Shown: positions 34,591 to 43,571 of the stretch, one piece after another
Position numbering within the stretch: position 1 is the stretch's first letter
Layout of the letters: the number at the start of each line of letters is the position of its first letter
Program-made: the position numbers and the translations under genes
DNA from: Verrucomicrobiota bacterium
GTDB taxonomy: Bacteria; Verrucomicrobiota; Verrucomicrobiia; Verrucomicrobiales; Akkermansiaceae
Reading direction: 5' to 3'
DNA length: 64,000 bases
Assembly: GCA_017301995.1 (NCBI GenBank)
Contig: JAFLEH010000006.1
Coordinates: 186,001 to 250,000 of the forward strand
The notes under the pieces: model-generated
Told to the model about the DNA's origin: nothing
The model's input: the letters and a program-made list of their open reading frames with translations, nothing else
The model's database searches: none

Positions 34591-37384
34591 GGCAGGGCGG
34601 AGAACGCGGTGGTTAGGGGGCGGTTGGCTCGCTTGCGCGGTCTGGCTTTGGCTGGTTCTACCTTTGTTAGGGCAATACACGTTCCGCAACTGGGTTTCGG
34701 AGGACGGGCTGCCGGTGAATCTGGTGCGGTCGGTGGTTCAGGCGGCGGACGGCCACATTTGGGTGGCCACGGCCGAGGGGATCGTGTGGTTTGACGGCAG
34801 CGAGTTCCACCGCGTGGCGATGCCCGAAGGATTCGAGTTTCCTAACAGTGGACCCAACCGGCTGTTCGCCACGCCGGACGGGATGGTGTGGTTTTCCAGC
34901 GCTCGCGGCGGGCTGCTGCGGCTCGGCCGCGAGCGGTCGGAGAAGGTGTTGGGAGATGCGGACTCGCCGGGGATACCGCCGGTGAGCCAGGTCCGGCAGT
35001 GGTCCGGCCACGGTATCGCCATCCGGCGCGGCGATGAGGTATGGGAATACCGGGATGGCAAGGTCGGGAGAGTCGATCCGGTATCCGCCGGGTTGGCCGC
35101 ATTGTTGGAGGCCGATCTAACCGAGCGTGCGAGGTCGGGCCGGATCGGGCCGGACGGGAGTGTGGGAAAACTGGTGGACCGCGGTGGCTCCGAGTGGGCG
35201 GTGACGGCCGCCGGCGAACTGGCGACGACGTCCCCGGAAGGTGTTTCCCGCGTGCTGAAGCTGCCGCGGATGAGTCCCGGATTTCCGGTGACGGAGATGC
35301 TGGAGGACCGGGAGGGAAACGTGTGGATCGCCACCGCGCTCAACGGCTTGGGGTTGCTGCGCGAGGAACGGGTCAACGCGCTCAACGCGGCGGAGGGGTT
35401 CAGCGACGCATCGGTGTTAGGCGTGATCGAGGACAGCCGGCGGCAGGTTTGGATCGGCAACCGCCGGGGCGGAGTGGACCGGTTGCGGGAAGGCCGGATC
35501 GAACATTTTCCGCTGACGGACGGGGGCACCGATCTAACGGTATCGGCGCTCTACGAGGACCGCGACGGCAGGATGTGGGTGGCCACTCAGGACGGGCCCG
35601 TGTTCGTGTGGCGGGACGGGGGCTATGTGCCCGCGTTTCCGAAGGAAACCGGTCCGACGGGAGTGAACGCGATCTATCACGACCGCGACGGGACGCTATG
35701 GTTTGCCGGACGGCAGGGCTTGGTGCGTTCGGTGGGCCGGAGGGTGAGCCGGGTGGATGCGGCCGCGGGATTTCCCGGCGGCGAGGTGACGACGATGGCC
35801 GGCGGTTCGGCCCGGGAGTTATGGTTAGGTACGGCGCAGGGCGTGGTGCTGCGCAATTCCGGCGGACGCTTGGAAACCATGGGCAGGCCCGGCGACTTGG
35901 GCTACAGCAAGGTTTCCGGCATCCTCGCAAGCGCGGCCGACCAGATATGGGTGACCACCCTCGGCGGCGGGTTGTTTTTGTTTGATGGAAAGAGTTGGCA
36001 CCGGTTCGAAAAGGCCGAGGGGCTCCCCGATGTGCGGCTGACCCATGTGATCGACGACCAATTGGGGCATTTGTGGTTTGGTTCCACCGGCGGCATCCTG
36101 CGGGCGAGCCGGGATGATTTGTTAGCGAGATCGAGGAACCCGGAGGCTCCCATCCACTGGCTGCGGATGGACCGCGCGGACGGCCTTCCCACCCGCGAAT
36201 GCGTGACCGGCCACCAACCGGCCGGCTGGCGGTTCGCGAACGGCACCATCTGGTTTCCAACCTATCTGGGAGTGGTGCGGCTCGACCCCTCGAAGACCCA
36301 GGTGAACCGCACGCCGCCGCCGGTGTTTCTCCGGGGCGTGAGAGCGGGCGGGGTCGAAATGGCGCTGGACGCCGGTTCAATCAGCACCGGTCCCGGCAAA
36401 ACGCGGCTGGAATTCCGCTTCCAGGGCCTCAATTTCAGCGCCCCGGAAAAAGTCACCTACCGGGCGAGGTTGTTAGGATTTGAGGAAGGCTGGCGCGATC
36501 TGGCGGGCCAGCGGTCCGCGATTTATGAGTCCGTGCCGCCGGGGACCTATCGGTTCGAGGTTCTTGCCACCAATGGCGACGGCATCCAGAGTCTGGCGCC
36601 CGCGGTGGTGGAAATCGAGGTGCGGCCGCGGTTTTGGGAGACCCGCTGGTTTGTCGCGCAATCGGTGATCGCGGTGGTTCTGGCCGCCGGGGCCATCGGG
36701 TGGATCATCGCGCGGCGGCGGCTCAACCGGAGGATCGCCCTGCTGAAAATCCAACAGATCCGCGAGGCCGAGCGCGCCCGGATCGCGCGCGACCTCCACG
36801 ACGATCTCGGGGCGTCTCTCACCGAATTCTCCCTTCTAACCGACCTGGGTGCCGAACAGGCGGCCGGCAGTCCGTTCCAAACGCAGATCGCGCAGTTGTC
36901 GGACAAGGCCCGCGCGCTGGGACTGGCGCTCGACGAGATCGTGTGGGCGGTCAACCCGCGCGAGGACACGCTGGCCTCGCTGATCAACTATTTGGCCACT
37001 TTCGCCACCGAGTTTCTCGATCGCGCGAGGATCACGCTGCGGCTGGACATCGCCACCGGACTGCCGGCGATGCCGCTGGACACCACGGTGCGGCATTCGG
37101 TTTTCCTCGCGGTGCGCGAGGCATTCAACAACCTGGTGAAACACGCCCACGCGGAAACGGCTTGGCTTTCGGTGGCGTTTTCCAACGGCGTGCTGGAGAT
37201 CCGGGTCGAGGACGATGGTCGCGGGCTGTCCCCGGAAATCCGCTCGCGGGGCGACGGTTTGGGCAATCTCGAGTCACGGATGGCCGCTTGCGGGGGGCGG
37301 GTGGAGATCGGCGCGAGGCCGGAAGGAGGGACTTCGGTAAAGTTCACCGTTCCGATGGTTGCCAACTCCGGCGCGGCACACTAG
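34580..37384 (+). CDS. Sensor histidine kinase with periplasmic propeller (Reg_prop/Y_Y_Y, HisKA_3)
   Basis: 934 aa. Signal peptide or first membrane helix at ~10-31, then a long periplasmic two-propeller sensor with repeated 'DGxIWVATxxG', 'REGNVWIATALNG' and 'DQLGHLWFGSTGG' Reg_prop blades (~35-580), and a Y_Y_Y Ig-like domain ('LEFRFQGLNFSAPEKVTYRARLLGFE', ~610-690). A membrane helix at ~695-715 precedes the HisKA_3 domain with phospho-His H740 in 'IARDLHDDLGASL' and a HATPase domain ('VEDDGRGLSP', 'GLGNLESRM') to the end. Sensors of this architecture detect oligosaccharides in Bacteroidetes; the ligand here is unknown. Cognate regulator follows 9 nt after the stop. Confidence 0.93.
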   Translation: MATEAGRRTRWLGGGWLACAVWLWLVLPLLGQYTFRNWVSEDGLPVNLVRSVVQAADGHIWVATAEGIVWFDGSEFHRVAMPEGFEFPNSGPNRLFATPDGMVWFSSARGGLLRLGRERSEKVLGDADSPGIPPVSQVRQWSGHGIAIRRGDEVWEYRDGKVGRVDPVSAGLAALLEADLTERARSGRIGPDGSVGKLVDRGGSEWAVTAAGELATTSPEGVSRVLKLPRMSPGFPVTEMLEDREGNVWIATALNGLGLLREERVNALNAAEGFSDASVLGVIEDSRRQVWIGNRRGGVDRLREGRIEHFPLTDGGTDLTVSALYEDRDGRMWVATQDGPVFVWRDGGYVPAFPKETGPTGVNAIYHDRDGTLWFAGRQGLVRSVGRRVSRVDAAAGFPGGEVTTMAGGSARELWLGTAQGVVLRNSGGRLETMGRPGDLGYSKVSGILASAADQIWVTTLGGGLFLFDGKSWHRFEKAEGLPDVRLTHVIDDQLGHLWFGSTGGILRASRDDLLARSRNPEAPIHWLRMDRADGLPTRECVTGHQPAGWRFANGTIWFPTYLGVVRLDPSKTQVNRTPPPVFLRGVRAGGVEMALDAGSISTGPGKTRLEFRFQGLNFSAPEKVTYRARLLGFEEGWRDLAGQRSAIYESVPPGTYRFEVLATNGDGIQSLAPAVVEIEVRPRFWETRWFVAQSVIAVVLAAGAIGWIIARRRLNRRIALLKIQQIREAERARIARDLHDDLGASLTEFSLLTDLGAEQAAGSPFQTQIAQLSDKARALGLALDEIVWAVNPREDTLASLINYLATFATEFLDRARITLRLDIATGLPAMPLDTTVRHSVFLAVREAFNNLVKHAHAETAWLSVAFSNGVLEIRVEDDGRGLSPEIRSRGDGLGNLESRMAACGGRVEIGARPEGGTSVKFTVPMVANSGAAH

Positions 37385-37387
37385 AGT
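37359..37387 (+). promoter_or_regulatory. Predicted leaderless promoter of the response regulator
   Basis: TTGCCA (37359-37364), 17-nt spacer, TAGAGT (37382-37387), then 6 nt to ATG 37394. The first three bases of the -10 box are the TAG stop codon of the kinase, so the promoter is embedded in the end of the upstream gene and would let the regulator be made independently. Confidence 0.6.
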
Positions 37388-37393
37388 CCGACC

Positions 37394-38071
37394 ATGAATT
37401 CCGCGCCGCGCCCCATGATCGATGTTGCCATAGTCGAGGACAACGTGCCTCTCGGCGAGAGCTTGCGCATGGTGGTGGACTCGATGGAGCAGGCCCGCTG
37501 CGTGGGCGTGTGGACGTCGGCGGAGGAGGGATTGCGGAAAATCGACGCGTTTCGCCCGGCGATCGTTCTGATGGACATCAATCTGCCCGGCATGTCGGGA
37601 ATCGAGGCCACCGCGCGGCTGAAGCGCGAGTTTCCGGAAATCCAGGTCATTATCGTCACCGTTCATCGCGAGAACGAGAAAATCTTCGAGGCGCTCAAGG
37701 CCGGGGCCTGCGGCTATCTGATCAAACGGTCGCGCGCGTCCGACGTGCGGCAGGCGATCCTCGATGTCCACAACGGTGGCGCGCCGATGAGCGCGGAGAT
37801 CGCGCGCCGGGTGGTGGAGGCGTTTCACTCCGCCCCCGCCAAGGCCGCGCCCGAGGAGGCCGCAGTGCATCTGTCCGTTAGGGAGACCGAGGTCGCCAAA
37901 CTCGTCGCCGAGGGCCTCGCGAACAAGGAGATCGCCGACCGCCTGGACCTGAGCATCGAAACCGTCCGCGGCCATCTCAAGAAGATCTACGACAAGCTCC
38001 ACGTCCGCTGCCGCACCGAGGCGGCGGTGAAATACCTCGATTCCATCCGCGACCGGAATCCGTTCGGATAG
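37394..38071 (+). CDS. NarL/FixJ-type response regulator
   Basis: 225 aa. Receiver domain ~8-125 with acidic pocket 'VEDN', phospho-acceptor D61 in 'IVLMDINLPG', Thr89 and Lys111 ('GYLIKRS'). The C-terminal LuxR-type helix-turn-helix covers ~152-215 ('LSVRETEVAKLVAEGLANKEIADRL' and 'SIETVRGHLKKIYDKL'). It is the partner of the sensor kinase immediately upstream and should regulate transcription, possibly of the co-encoded surface protein or the nearby glycosidase genes; that target is inferred only from position. No Shine-Dalgarno precedes its ATG. Confidence 0.93.
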   Translation: MNSAPRPMIDVAIVEDNVPLGESLRMVVDSMEQARCVGVWTSAEEGLRKIDAFRPAIVLMDINLPGMSGIEATARLKREFPEIQVIIVTVHRENEKIFEALKAGACGYLIKRSRASDVRQAILDVHNGGAPMSAEIARRVVEAFHSAPAKAAPEEAAVHLSVRETEVAKLVAEGLANKEIADRLDLSIETVRGHLKKIYDKLHVRCRTEAAVKYLDSIRDRNPFG

Positions 38072-38106
38072 AATCCGGTGGCGATTTGCCTCATGGCACC
38101 GCGAGG

Positions 38107-38134
38107 TTGACACGGCGGCGGAAATGGCTATTTT
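38107..38134 (+). promoter_or_regulatory. Predicted promoter of htpG
   Basis: TTGACA (38107-38112), 16-nt spacer, TATTTT (38129-38134), close to the general sigma-70 consensus. Leader of roughly 45 nt to the ATG at 38187. No inverted repeat of the CIRCE type was noticed. Confidence 0.6.
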
Positions 38135-38186
38135 TCCCGCCCGCGCCGCCGGTCTGGCGGCGGATCCGAACTCAACCAACGCGATT

Positions 38187-40031
38187 ATGACCGACATCCC
38201 AAAAGAAAAACATGTGTTCCAGGCCGAAATCCGGCAACTGCTCGACCTGGTGGTGCATTCCCTCTACACGGACAAGGAAATCTTCCTGCGCGAACTGATT
38301 TCCAACGCGTCCGATGCCATGGAGAAGCTCCGCCATCTGGAAGCCACCGAAAAGGCCGTCCACGATCCCGGATTGCCGCTGGAAATCCATCTGACCACCG
38401 ACGAGGACGGCAAGACCCTGACCATCGCCGATCATGGCGTGGGCATGACCCGCGAGGAACTCGTGGCCCATCTGGGCACCATCGCCCACTCCGGCACCAA
38501 GGCGTTCCTACAGGCGGCGAAAGAATCCGGCGGATCACCCGCGGGGCTGATCGGCCAGTTCGGCGTGGGATTCTACTCCGCGTTCATGGTGGCGGAGCGG
38601 GTCGAGGTTTTCACCCGCAGTTGGCGGCCCGATGGCGAGGAACTGGTGTGGACCAGCGACGGCGAGGGCGGCTACGAGGTCGGCGAAGCCCCCGGCCAAA
38701 CCCGCGGGGTGAAAGTGGTGCTGCACCTCAAGGAGGACCAACTCGAATACGCCAAGGAATACCGGGTGAAACAACTCGTGGAAACCTATAGCAATTTCGT
38801 CGGTTTCCCGATTTTCCTCAACGGCAAGCGGATCAACGAGGTGGAGGCGCTGTGGCTCAAGAACAAGGCCGATATCACCGAGGAGCAATACAAGGCGTTC
38901 TATCAATTCGCCGGCAAGGCGTTCGACGATCCGGCCTATCGGCTGCACTTCAGCGCGGACGCGCCGATCACCATCAACGCGCTGGTGTTCGCCCCCAGCG
39001 AAAACCCGGAACGCATGGGATTCGGCAAAGTGGACGGCGGCGTGGCGCTGTATTGCAAGAAGGTGCTGATCGACGCCGATCCCAAAGGCCTGCTGCCCGA
39101 GTGGCTGCGGTTCATGAAGGGCGTGGTGGACAGCGCCGACCTGCCGCTCAACATCTCCCGCGAGACCATGCAGGACAGCGCGCTGGTTAGGAAACTCAAC
39201 AGCGTGATCAGCAAGCGGATCATCCGGATGTTCGAAAAGGAATCCGCCGACGATCCGGAGAAATTCCGCGGATTCTATCGGAAGTTCGAGCGGTTCTTCA
39301 AGGAAGGGGTGGTCACCGACCACGCCAACCGCGACGCGCTGGCCAAGCTGCTGCGCTATGAGTCGTCCCTAACCGATCCGGGCGCGCTGTGCGGTCTGGC
39401 CGACTACGTTTCCCGCGCCAAGGAGGGCCAGGAGGAGATCTACTGGCTGGGCGGCCCCAACCGCGAGGCGCTGGATAGCAGCCCCTATCTGGAAGCGTTC
39501 CGGGCGCGCGGGCTGGAGGTGCTCTATTTCATGGATGTGGTGGACGAATACGTCGCCGATTCGTTGCGCGAGTTCGAGGGAAAGAAGCTCGTCTCGATCC
39601 GCCACGCCGGCGTGGAAATGGCGGACCACGAGGCCGAGGGCGAGGCGCTGGACGCCGCGCGCACCGAGGCGCTGTGCGCGTTCCTCAAGGACGAACTGGG
39701 CGACAAGGTGACCACCGTCGCGAGCGGCAAACGCCTGGTGGACAGCCCGGTCATCGCGCTGGTCCCCACCGACGCCATGAGCCCGCAGATGCGCCAGATG
39801 ATGAAGGCCATGGACGAAAACTTCAAGGACGAGGTCAAGGTCGAGCTGGAGATCAATCCGCGCCATCCGCTGGTGAAAAAACTCGCCGCCGCCAGCGAGT
39901 CCGATCCGGATCTGGCCAAACTGGTGGCCCGGCAGGTCTTCGACAACGCCCTGATCTCCGCCGGTCTGCTCGAAGACGCCCGCGACACCATCACCCGCAT
40001 GAACCAACTGATGGAGCGCGCCTTGGGTTAG
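38187..40031 (+). CDS. htpG: Hsp90-family molecular chaperone
   Basis: 614 aa ATP-dependent cytoplasmic chaperone. Start at ATG 38187 ('MTDIPKEKHVFQAEIRQLLDL'); the reading frame continues upstream but through the promoter. N-terminal GHKL ATPase motifs are 'LRELISNASDAMEKLR', 'IADHGVGMTREEL', 'GTIAHSGTKAFL' and 'QFGVGFYSAFMVA'. The middle domain has 'GVVDSADLPLNISRE' with the catalytic Arg, and the C-terminal dimerisation domain ends near 'LMERALG'. Standard bacterial HtpG length. Strong sigma-70-like promoter before it. Single gene. Confidence 0.97.
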   Translation: MTDIPKEKHVFQAEIRQLLDLVVHSLYTDKEIFLRELISNASDAMEKLRHLEATEKAVHDPGLPLEIHLTTDEDGKTLTIADHGVGMTREELVAHLGTIAHSGTKAFLQAAKESGGSPAGLIGQFGVGFYSAFMVAERVEVFTRSWRPDGEELVWTSDGEGGYEVGEAPGQTRGVKVVLHLKEDQLEYAKEYRVKQLVETYSNFVGFPIFLNGKRINEVEALWLKNKADITEEQYKAFYQFAGKAFDDPAYRLHFSADAPITINALVFAPSENPERMGFGKVDGGVALYCKKVLIDADPKGLLPEWLRFMKGVVDSADLPLNISRETMQDSALVRKLNSVISKRIIRMFEKESADDPEKFRGFYRKFERFFKEGVVTDHANRDALAKLLRYESSLTDPGALCGLADYVSRAKEGQEEIYWLGGPNREALDSSPYLEAFRARGLEVLYFMDVVDEYVADSLREFEGKKLVSIRHAGVEMADHEAEGEALDAARTEALCAFLKDELGDKVTTVASGKRLVDSPVIALVPTDAMSPQMRQMMKAMDENFKDEVKVELEINPRHPLVKKLAAASESDPDLAKLVARQVFDNALISAGLLEDARDTITRMNQLMERALG

Positions 40032-40149
40032 GTTTTTGGGCTGGTCGCCAGAGGCGTGGGTTGTGGTCCAGCGTTTCGTCACCTGTGGATCCGGGCGGGG
40101 CACCGGTGCGCCGGGTTGATCCCGTATTCCTTGGTCGAAAGGTTCTGTG

Positions 40150-40445
40150 TGATCCCATTTGACCCGGAATCCGAAGTTCGGGGTAGATTGGACGCTACTT
40201 CGGATCTTTGGTTTAACCCGAAATCCGAAGCTTGGCGTAGTTTGGACGCTCGACTTACCACTGAGAGACTGAGAACCACTGAGGAAACTGATTTTTCTGA
40301 GAAGAATGGGGAAGCTCCGATTGATGACTGGGATCGATTTCACCCCGTATCAAAAATCATTTCAGTGGTATCAGTGGTTCGCAGTTTTTCAGTGGAAAAA
40401 ATGGATGCGCGATTCATTCCAATTTACGATTTCGGGTTTAACCGC
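40150..40445. repeat. Dispersed fold-back repeat, 40.3-kb copy
   Basis: The 608-nt gap between htpG and msrA holds no gene I can support. Imperfect inverted arms at 40258-40291 and 40362-40395 (27 of 34 positions pair) enclose a 70-nt centre. The element, including flanks with CCGGAATCCGAAGTTCG, reappears at 51448-51668. A further stretch, 40591-40655, resembles the minus strand of 21544-21609 and runs into the end of msrA. Confidence 0.8.
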
Positions 40446-40639
40446 AGATGAACGGGCACGCAGACCGTGGACAAGAATCCCAAAACGTCAGCATCGGGGG
40501 GGGTATTCATTCGGCCGTGGCGATTGCTGGAGCCATCAGGCAATATCGCGGTTGATCCCGCTAACCCTGAAGGTGAAAGGCCGCAATCCCTCCGGTGTTG
40601 GCTTTCCGATCAAACAAAACTCAGCGAACTCAGTGGTTC

Positions 40640-41272
40640 TCAGTGCTCCAGCTTCAGCTTTTTGAGCTTCGGCTCGATCACGACCCGGCAGTAGCCGTTT
40701 TTCGACTTGTTTTGGAAATAGTAGTTCTGGTGGTAGTTTTCCGCCGGATAGAAGTCGGTGGCCTTGGTGATTTCGGTGACGATGGGCTTGTCAAAGTTGG
40801 CGGCGGCGGCGGCTTTCGAGGCTTCGGCGGTTTTCTTCTGCGCGTCGTCGGCGTAGAAGACCACGGAGCGGTATTGCGGTCCCTCGTCGGCGCCCTGGCG
40901 GTTGAGGGTGGTGGGGTCGTGGAGGTCCCAGAACCAGGCGAGCAGCCGCTCGTAGGTGATTTTCTTGGGGTCGAAGACGATTTTGACCACTTCCGCGTGG
41001 CCGGTGTCTTTGGCGCAGACCTGTTCGTAGGTCGGGTTCTTGATGTGGCCGCCCATGTAGCCGGAGGTGGCGCTGATGACGCCGTCGAGCTGGCGGTAGG
41101 CGGCCTCGATGCACCAGAAGCAGCCGCCGCCGAAGACAGCGGTCTGGGCGTCGGCAGGGACGGGCGGGGGAGGGGCGGGTTGTTTGGCCTCGGTGGTCAT
41201 GTCGGATTTCGGTTCGCAGGAGGCGAAGCTGGAGCACAGCAGCAGCAGGAGCAAGGAAAAGCGGCGGTTCAT
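40640..41272 (-). CDS. msrA: Peptide methionine sulfoxide reductase A, lipoprotein form
   Basis: 210 aa. Residues 1-18 are a lipoprotein signal peptide with lipobox 'FASC' (Cys19), so the enzyme sits in the periplasm or on a membrane. The MsrA catalytic motif 'GGCFWC' has active Cys51; 'SGYMGGHIKNPTYEQVC', 'GHAEVV', 'FFWDLHDPTTLNRQGADEGPQYRS' (read as 'WFWDLHDPTT...') and 'YHQNYY' follow. It reduces methionine-S-sulfoxide in proteins. The last codons and the TGA stop lie inside the dispersed repeat described at 40591-40655, so its basic tail ('KLKKLKLEH') was probably remodelled by repeat insertion. It lies 43 nt downstream of the PhnA-like gene. Confidence 0.93.
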   Translation of the reverse strand: MNRRFSLLLLLLCSSFASCEPKSDMTTEAKQPAPPPPVPADAQTAVFGGGCFWCIEAAYRQLDGVISATSGYMGGHIKNPTYEQVCAKDTGHAEVVKIVFDPKKITYERLLAWFWDLHDPTTLNRQGADEGPQYRSVVFYADDAQKKTAEASKAAAAANFDKPIVTEITKATDFYPAENYHQNYYFQNKSKNGYCRVVIEPKLKKLKLEH

Positions 41273-41315
41273 GCGAGGGTGTGAGCGGATTCCGGGAGGA
41301 TTATTCCCGGAGGCG

Positions 41316-41657
41316 TCAGGCTTGGACCTTTTTGACGAAACACGCTTTCAGGCCGATGGCCATGCCGTCCATTTTGCAGGAAATCTCGTGGTCGCCGTCC
41401 ACCAGGCGGATCGGCTTGGACTTGGTGCCCACTTTCAGCACCTCGGGCGAACCCTTGAGTTTCAGGTCCTTGATCATCGCCACGATATCCCCGTCGGCGA
41501 GCACGTTTCCATAGGCGTCCTTGACGATCCGTTCGCCGGCGGGGGCTTCCGCCGCGTCCTCGCAGGGCCACTCGTGGCCGCAGGTCAGGCATTCGTGGTG
41601 TCCGGAATGGGTCTGGACCTCGGTCATTTCGCAAAGGGGGCAGGCAGGGGCGCTCAT
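41316..41657 (-). CDS. phnA: PhnA/YjdM-family zinc-ribbon protein
   Basis: 113 aa from ATG 41657. An N-terminal zinc ribbon ('CPLCEM' ... 'CLTCGHEW') is followed by the conserved PhnA domain 'VKDAYGNVLADGDIVAMIKDLKLKG...LKVGTKSKPIRLV...ISCKMDGMAIGLKACFVKKV'. Although named for alkylphosphonate uptake, family members are not phosphonate enzymes with certainty and the function is unclear. A longer in-frame start upstream lacks family similarity. Followed by msrA on the same strand; divergent from the AGCS symporter. A 7-bp inverted repeat (TCCGGGA/TCCCGGA, around 41295-41315) lies between this gene and msrA. Confidence 0.9.
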   Translation of the reverse strand: MSAPACPLCEMTEVQTHSGHHECLTCGHEWPCEDAAEAPAGERIVKDAYGNVLADGDIVAMIKDLKLKGSPEVLKVGTKSKPIRLVDGDHEISCKMDGMAIGLKACFVKKVQA

Positions 41658-41724
41658 GGGGCGGCGAGAAAACCCCGCCGGAAGGGGAAAACGCAAGTAC
41701 CGAATGCCGAATTCGCTTTGGTTC

Positions 41725-41753
41725 TTGCCGGGTGGAGGCGGGCCGTCTAGTTA
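41725..41753 (+). promoter_or_regulatory. Predicted promoter of the AGCS symporter
   Basis: TTGCCG (41725-41730), 17-nt spacer, TAGTTA (41748-41753), then 8 nt to ATG 41762. Predicts a leaderless or nearly leaderless mRNA. Confidence 0.6.
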
Positions 41754-41761
41754 CACGGCCC

Positions 41762-43399
41762 ATGATGCGAACTGTTGACCGATTGCTGACGAGAGTGTGG
41801 GCGCTGCTGGCGGCCATGATGCTGAGCGCTCCCTTGGTTTCCGCAGCCGAGACGGCGGCCGCGGAACCATCGGTGGACCAGCGGATCGACGAGTGGTTCG
41901 GCAACGTGACCGCGCCGTTTGTGAACTCGGTGTTCTACACGGTGAAAATCAACGGCTACGACGTGTTGCTGGTGGTTTTCTGGCTGGCGGCCGCCGGGAT
42001 CATCCTCACGGTGGCGTTCAAGTTCATCAATATCCGCGCCTTCGGCCTGGCGCTGCGGACGGTGCGCGGAAAATACAGCCAGCCAAGCGATCCCGGCGAG
42101 GTCACGCATTTCCAGGCCCTGAGCGCGGCGGTTTCCGGCACGGTGGGGCTGGGAAACATCGCCGGCGTGGCGATCGGTATCCAGAGCGGCGGTCCCGGCG
42201 TGGCGTTCTGGCTGTTTCTCAGCGGGTTTCTCGGGATGTCCACCAAGTTCGCCGAATGCACGCTGGGGGTGAAATACCGGGAGATCGACGCCGCGGGCAA
42301 GGTCCACGGCGGCGCGATGTACTACCTGCGCAAGGGCTTTGCGGAACGCGGACTCAAGCCGGTGGGCATGGCGCTGGCCGGGTTTTTCGCGGTGATGTGC
42401 GTGTTCGCCTCGTTCGGCGGCGGCAACGTGTTCCAGGTGAACCAGGTGACCGCGCAGTTGGTCAACATCACCGGCGGCAAGGAGTCGTTTTTCTACTCCA
42501 ACCAATGGGTGTTCGGACTGATCATGGCCTTCCTGACCGCACTGGTGATTATCGGCGGGATCAAGGGCATCGCAAAGGTCACCGACAAGCTCGTGCCGAT
42601 AATGTGCCTGACCTACGTGGTGAGCAGCATCCTGGTGCTGGCGGTCAACGCGAACGATATCCTGCCGGCGCTCCAACTGATCATCAGCGAGGCGTTCCAT
42701 CCGCGCGCCGCCGTCACCGGCGGATTGCTCGCCGCGTTCATCTGGGGCATGCGCCGGGCCACGTTTTCCAATGAGGCGGGGATCGGGTCGGCCCCCATCG
42801 CCCATGCCGCGGCCAAAACCCGCCGCCCCGCATCCGAGGGCGTCGTCGCCCTGCTGGAGCCGTTTCTCGACACGGTGGTGATCTGCACCATGACCGCGCT
42901 GGTGCTGGTGGTGACCATGCACTTCGACGGTGCCACCGGGCATTTCACCATCCACGGGCATCCGTTCGACCTCGGAAAAGTCCAGGGCGACTCGACCAAA
43001 TTCGGCATCGAGATGACCTCGCTGGCGTTCGAGACGGTCCATGGAGCGTTCAAGTATGTCTTGTTCGCCTGCGTGTTCCTGTTCGCCTTCTCCACGCTGG
43101 TGACGTGGAGCTACTACGGGCTGCAATCGTGGCAGTACATCTTCGGCCGCAGCTTCGCGGCGGGCTGGACCTACAAATTGATTTTCTGCCTGATCATCAT
43201 CGCCGGTTCCGCCGCCTCCATGGGCAAGGCGACCGACTTCTCCGACGCCTCGCTGTTCGCGATGAGCGTGCCAAACCTGATCGGCGTGTATTTCCTGCTG
43301 CCCGTGGTGCGCAACGAACTGAACCGCTTCGTGGCATTCACCAAGCGCGTGGACGCCGGCGCGAGCATCGAGGAGGCCGACGCCGCGGAAGGCCGGTAG
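41762..43399 (+). CDS. AGCS family sodium:alanine/glycine symporter
   Basis: 545 aa with about ten or eleven membrane helices. A cleavable-looking signal segment precedes 'SAAETAAAEPSVDQRIDEWFG'. AGCS landmarks include 'ALSAAVSGTVGLGNIAGVAIGIQSGGPG' and 'MRRATFSNEAGIGSAPIAHAAAKT'. Imports alanine or glycine with sodium. ATG codons at 41762 and 41765 are both possible; the first is taken. It has its own promoter and is followed by an accessory region that contains no further transporter genes. Confidence 0.93.
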   Translation: MMRTVDRLLTRVWALLAAMMLSAPLVSAAETAAAEPSVDQRIDEWFGNVTAPFVNSVFYTVKINGYDVLLVVFWLAAAGIILTVAFKFINIRAFGLALRTVRGKYSQPSDPGEVTHFQALSAAVSGTVGLGNIAGVAIGIQSGGPGVAFWLFLSGFLGMSTKFAECTLGVKYREIDAAGKVHGGAMYYLRKGFAERGLKPVGMALAGFFAVMCVFASFGGGNVFQVNQVTAQLVNITGGKESFFYSNQWVFGLIMAFLTALVIIGGIKGIAKVTDKLVPIMCLTYVVSSILVLAVNANDILPALQLIISEAFHPRAAVTGGLLAAFIWGMRRATFSNEAGIGSAPIAHAAAKTRRPASEGVVALLEPFLDTVVICTMTALVLVVTMHFDGATGHFTIHGHPFDLGKVQGDSTKFGIEMTSLAFETVHGAFKYVLFACVFLFAFSTLVTWSYYGLQSWQYIFGRSFAAGWTYKLIFCLIIIAGSAASMGKATDFSDASLFAMSVPNLIGVYFLLPVVRNELNRFVAFTKRVDAGASIEEADAAEGR

Positions 43400-43484
43400 C
43401 AGGCGGAACCCGGACTGGAAATCCGGACGTCACGGTGGGTTCAGCCCATGACGCCCCCGAACGCGTTGGCTTCGCAGAGTAAAA

Positions 43485-43545
43485 GCCGTACGCATGGTGG
43501 TGTGGGACCCAGGAGCCAATCACTCACGGGGAGCCGATTCGACGT
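43485..43545 (+). repeat. Repeat C, first copy (possible group II intron 3' end remnant)
   Basis: GCCGTACG followed by a G-rich stretch and CCAATCACTCACGGGG. It matches 45172-45221 at about 44 of 48 positions, same orientation, and the last part (AATCACTC.CGGGG, GACGTTGG) echoes 45788-45825. The GCCGTACG and GGTGGTGTGGGAC words resemble the domain V/VI end of bacterial group II introns as I remember them, but no intron-encoded protein is present. The identity is a guess; the repetition is certain. Confidence 0.6.
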
Positions 43546-43571
43546 TGGTTTGTCTTATCGATAGAGTGCTC

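Noticed and set aside
41295..41315. 7-bp inverted repeat between the PhnA-like gene and msrA as a terminator
   Set aside because: The stem is short and no run of T follows on the minus strand, so termination is not supported.
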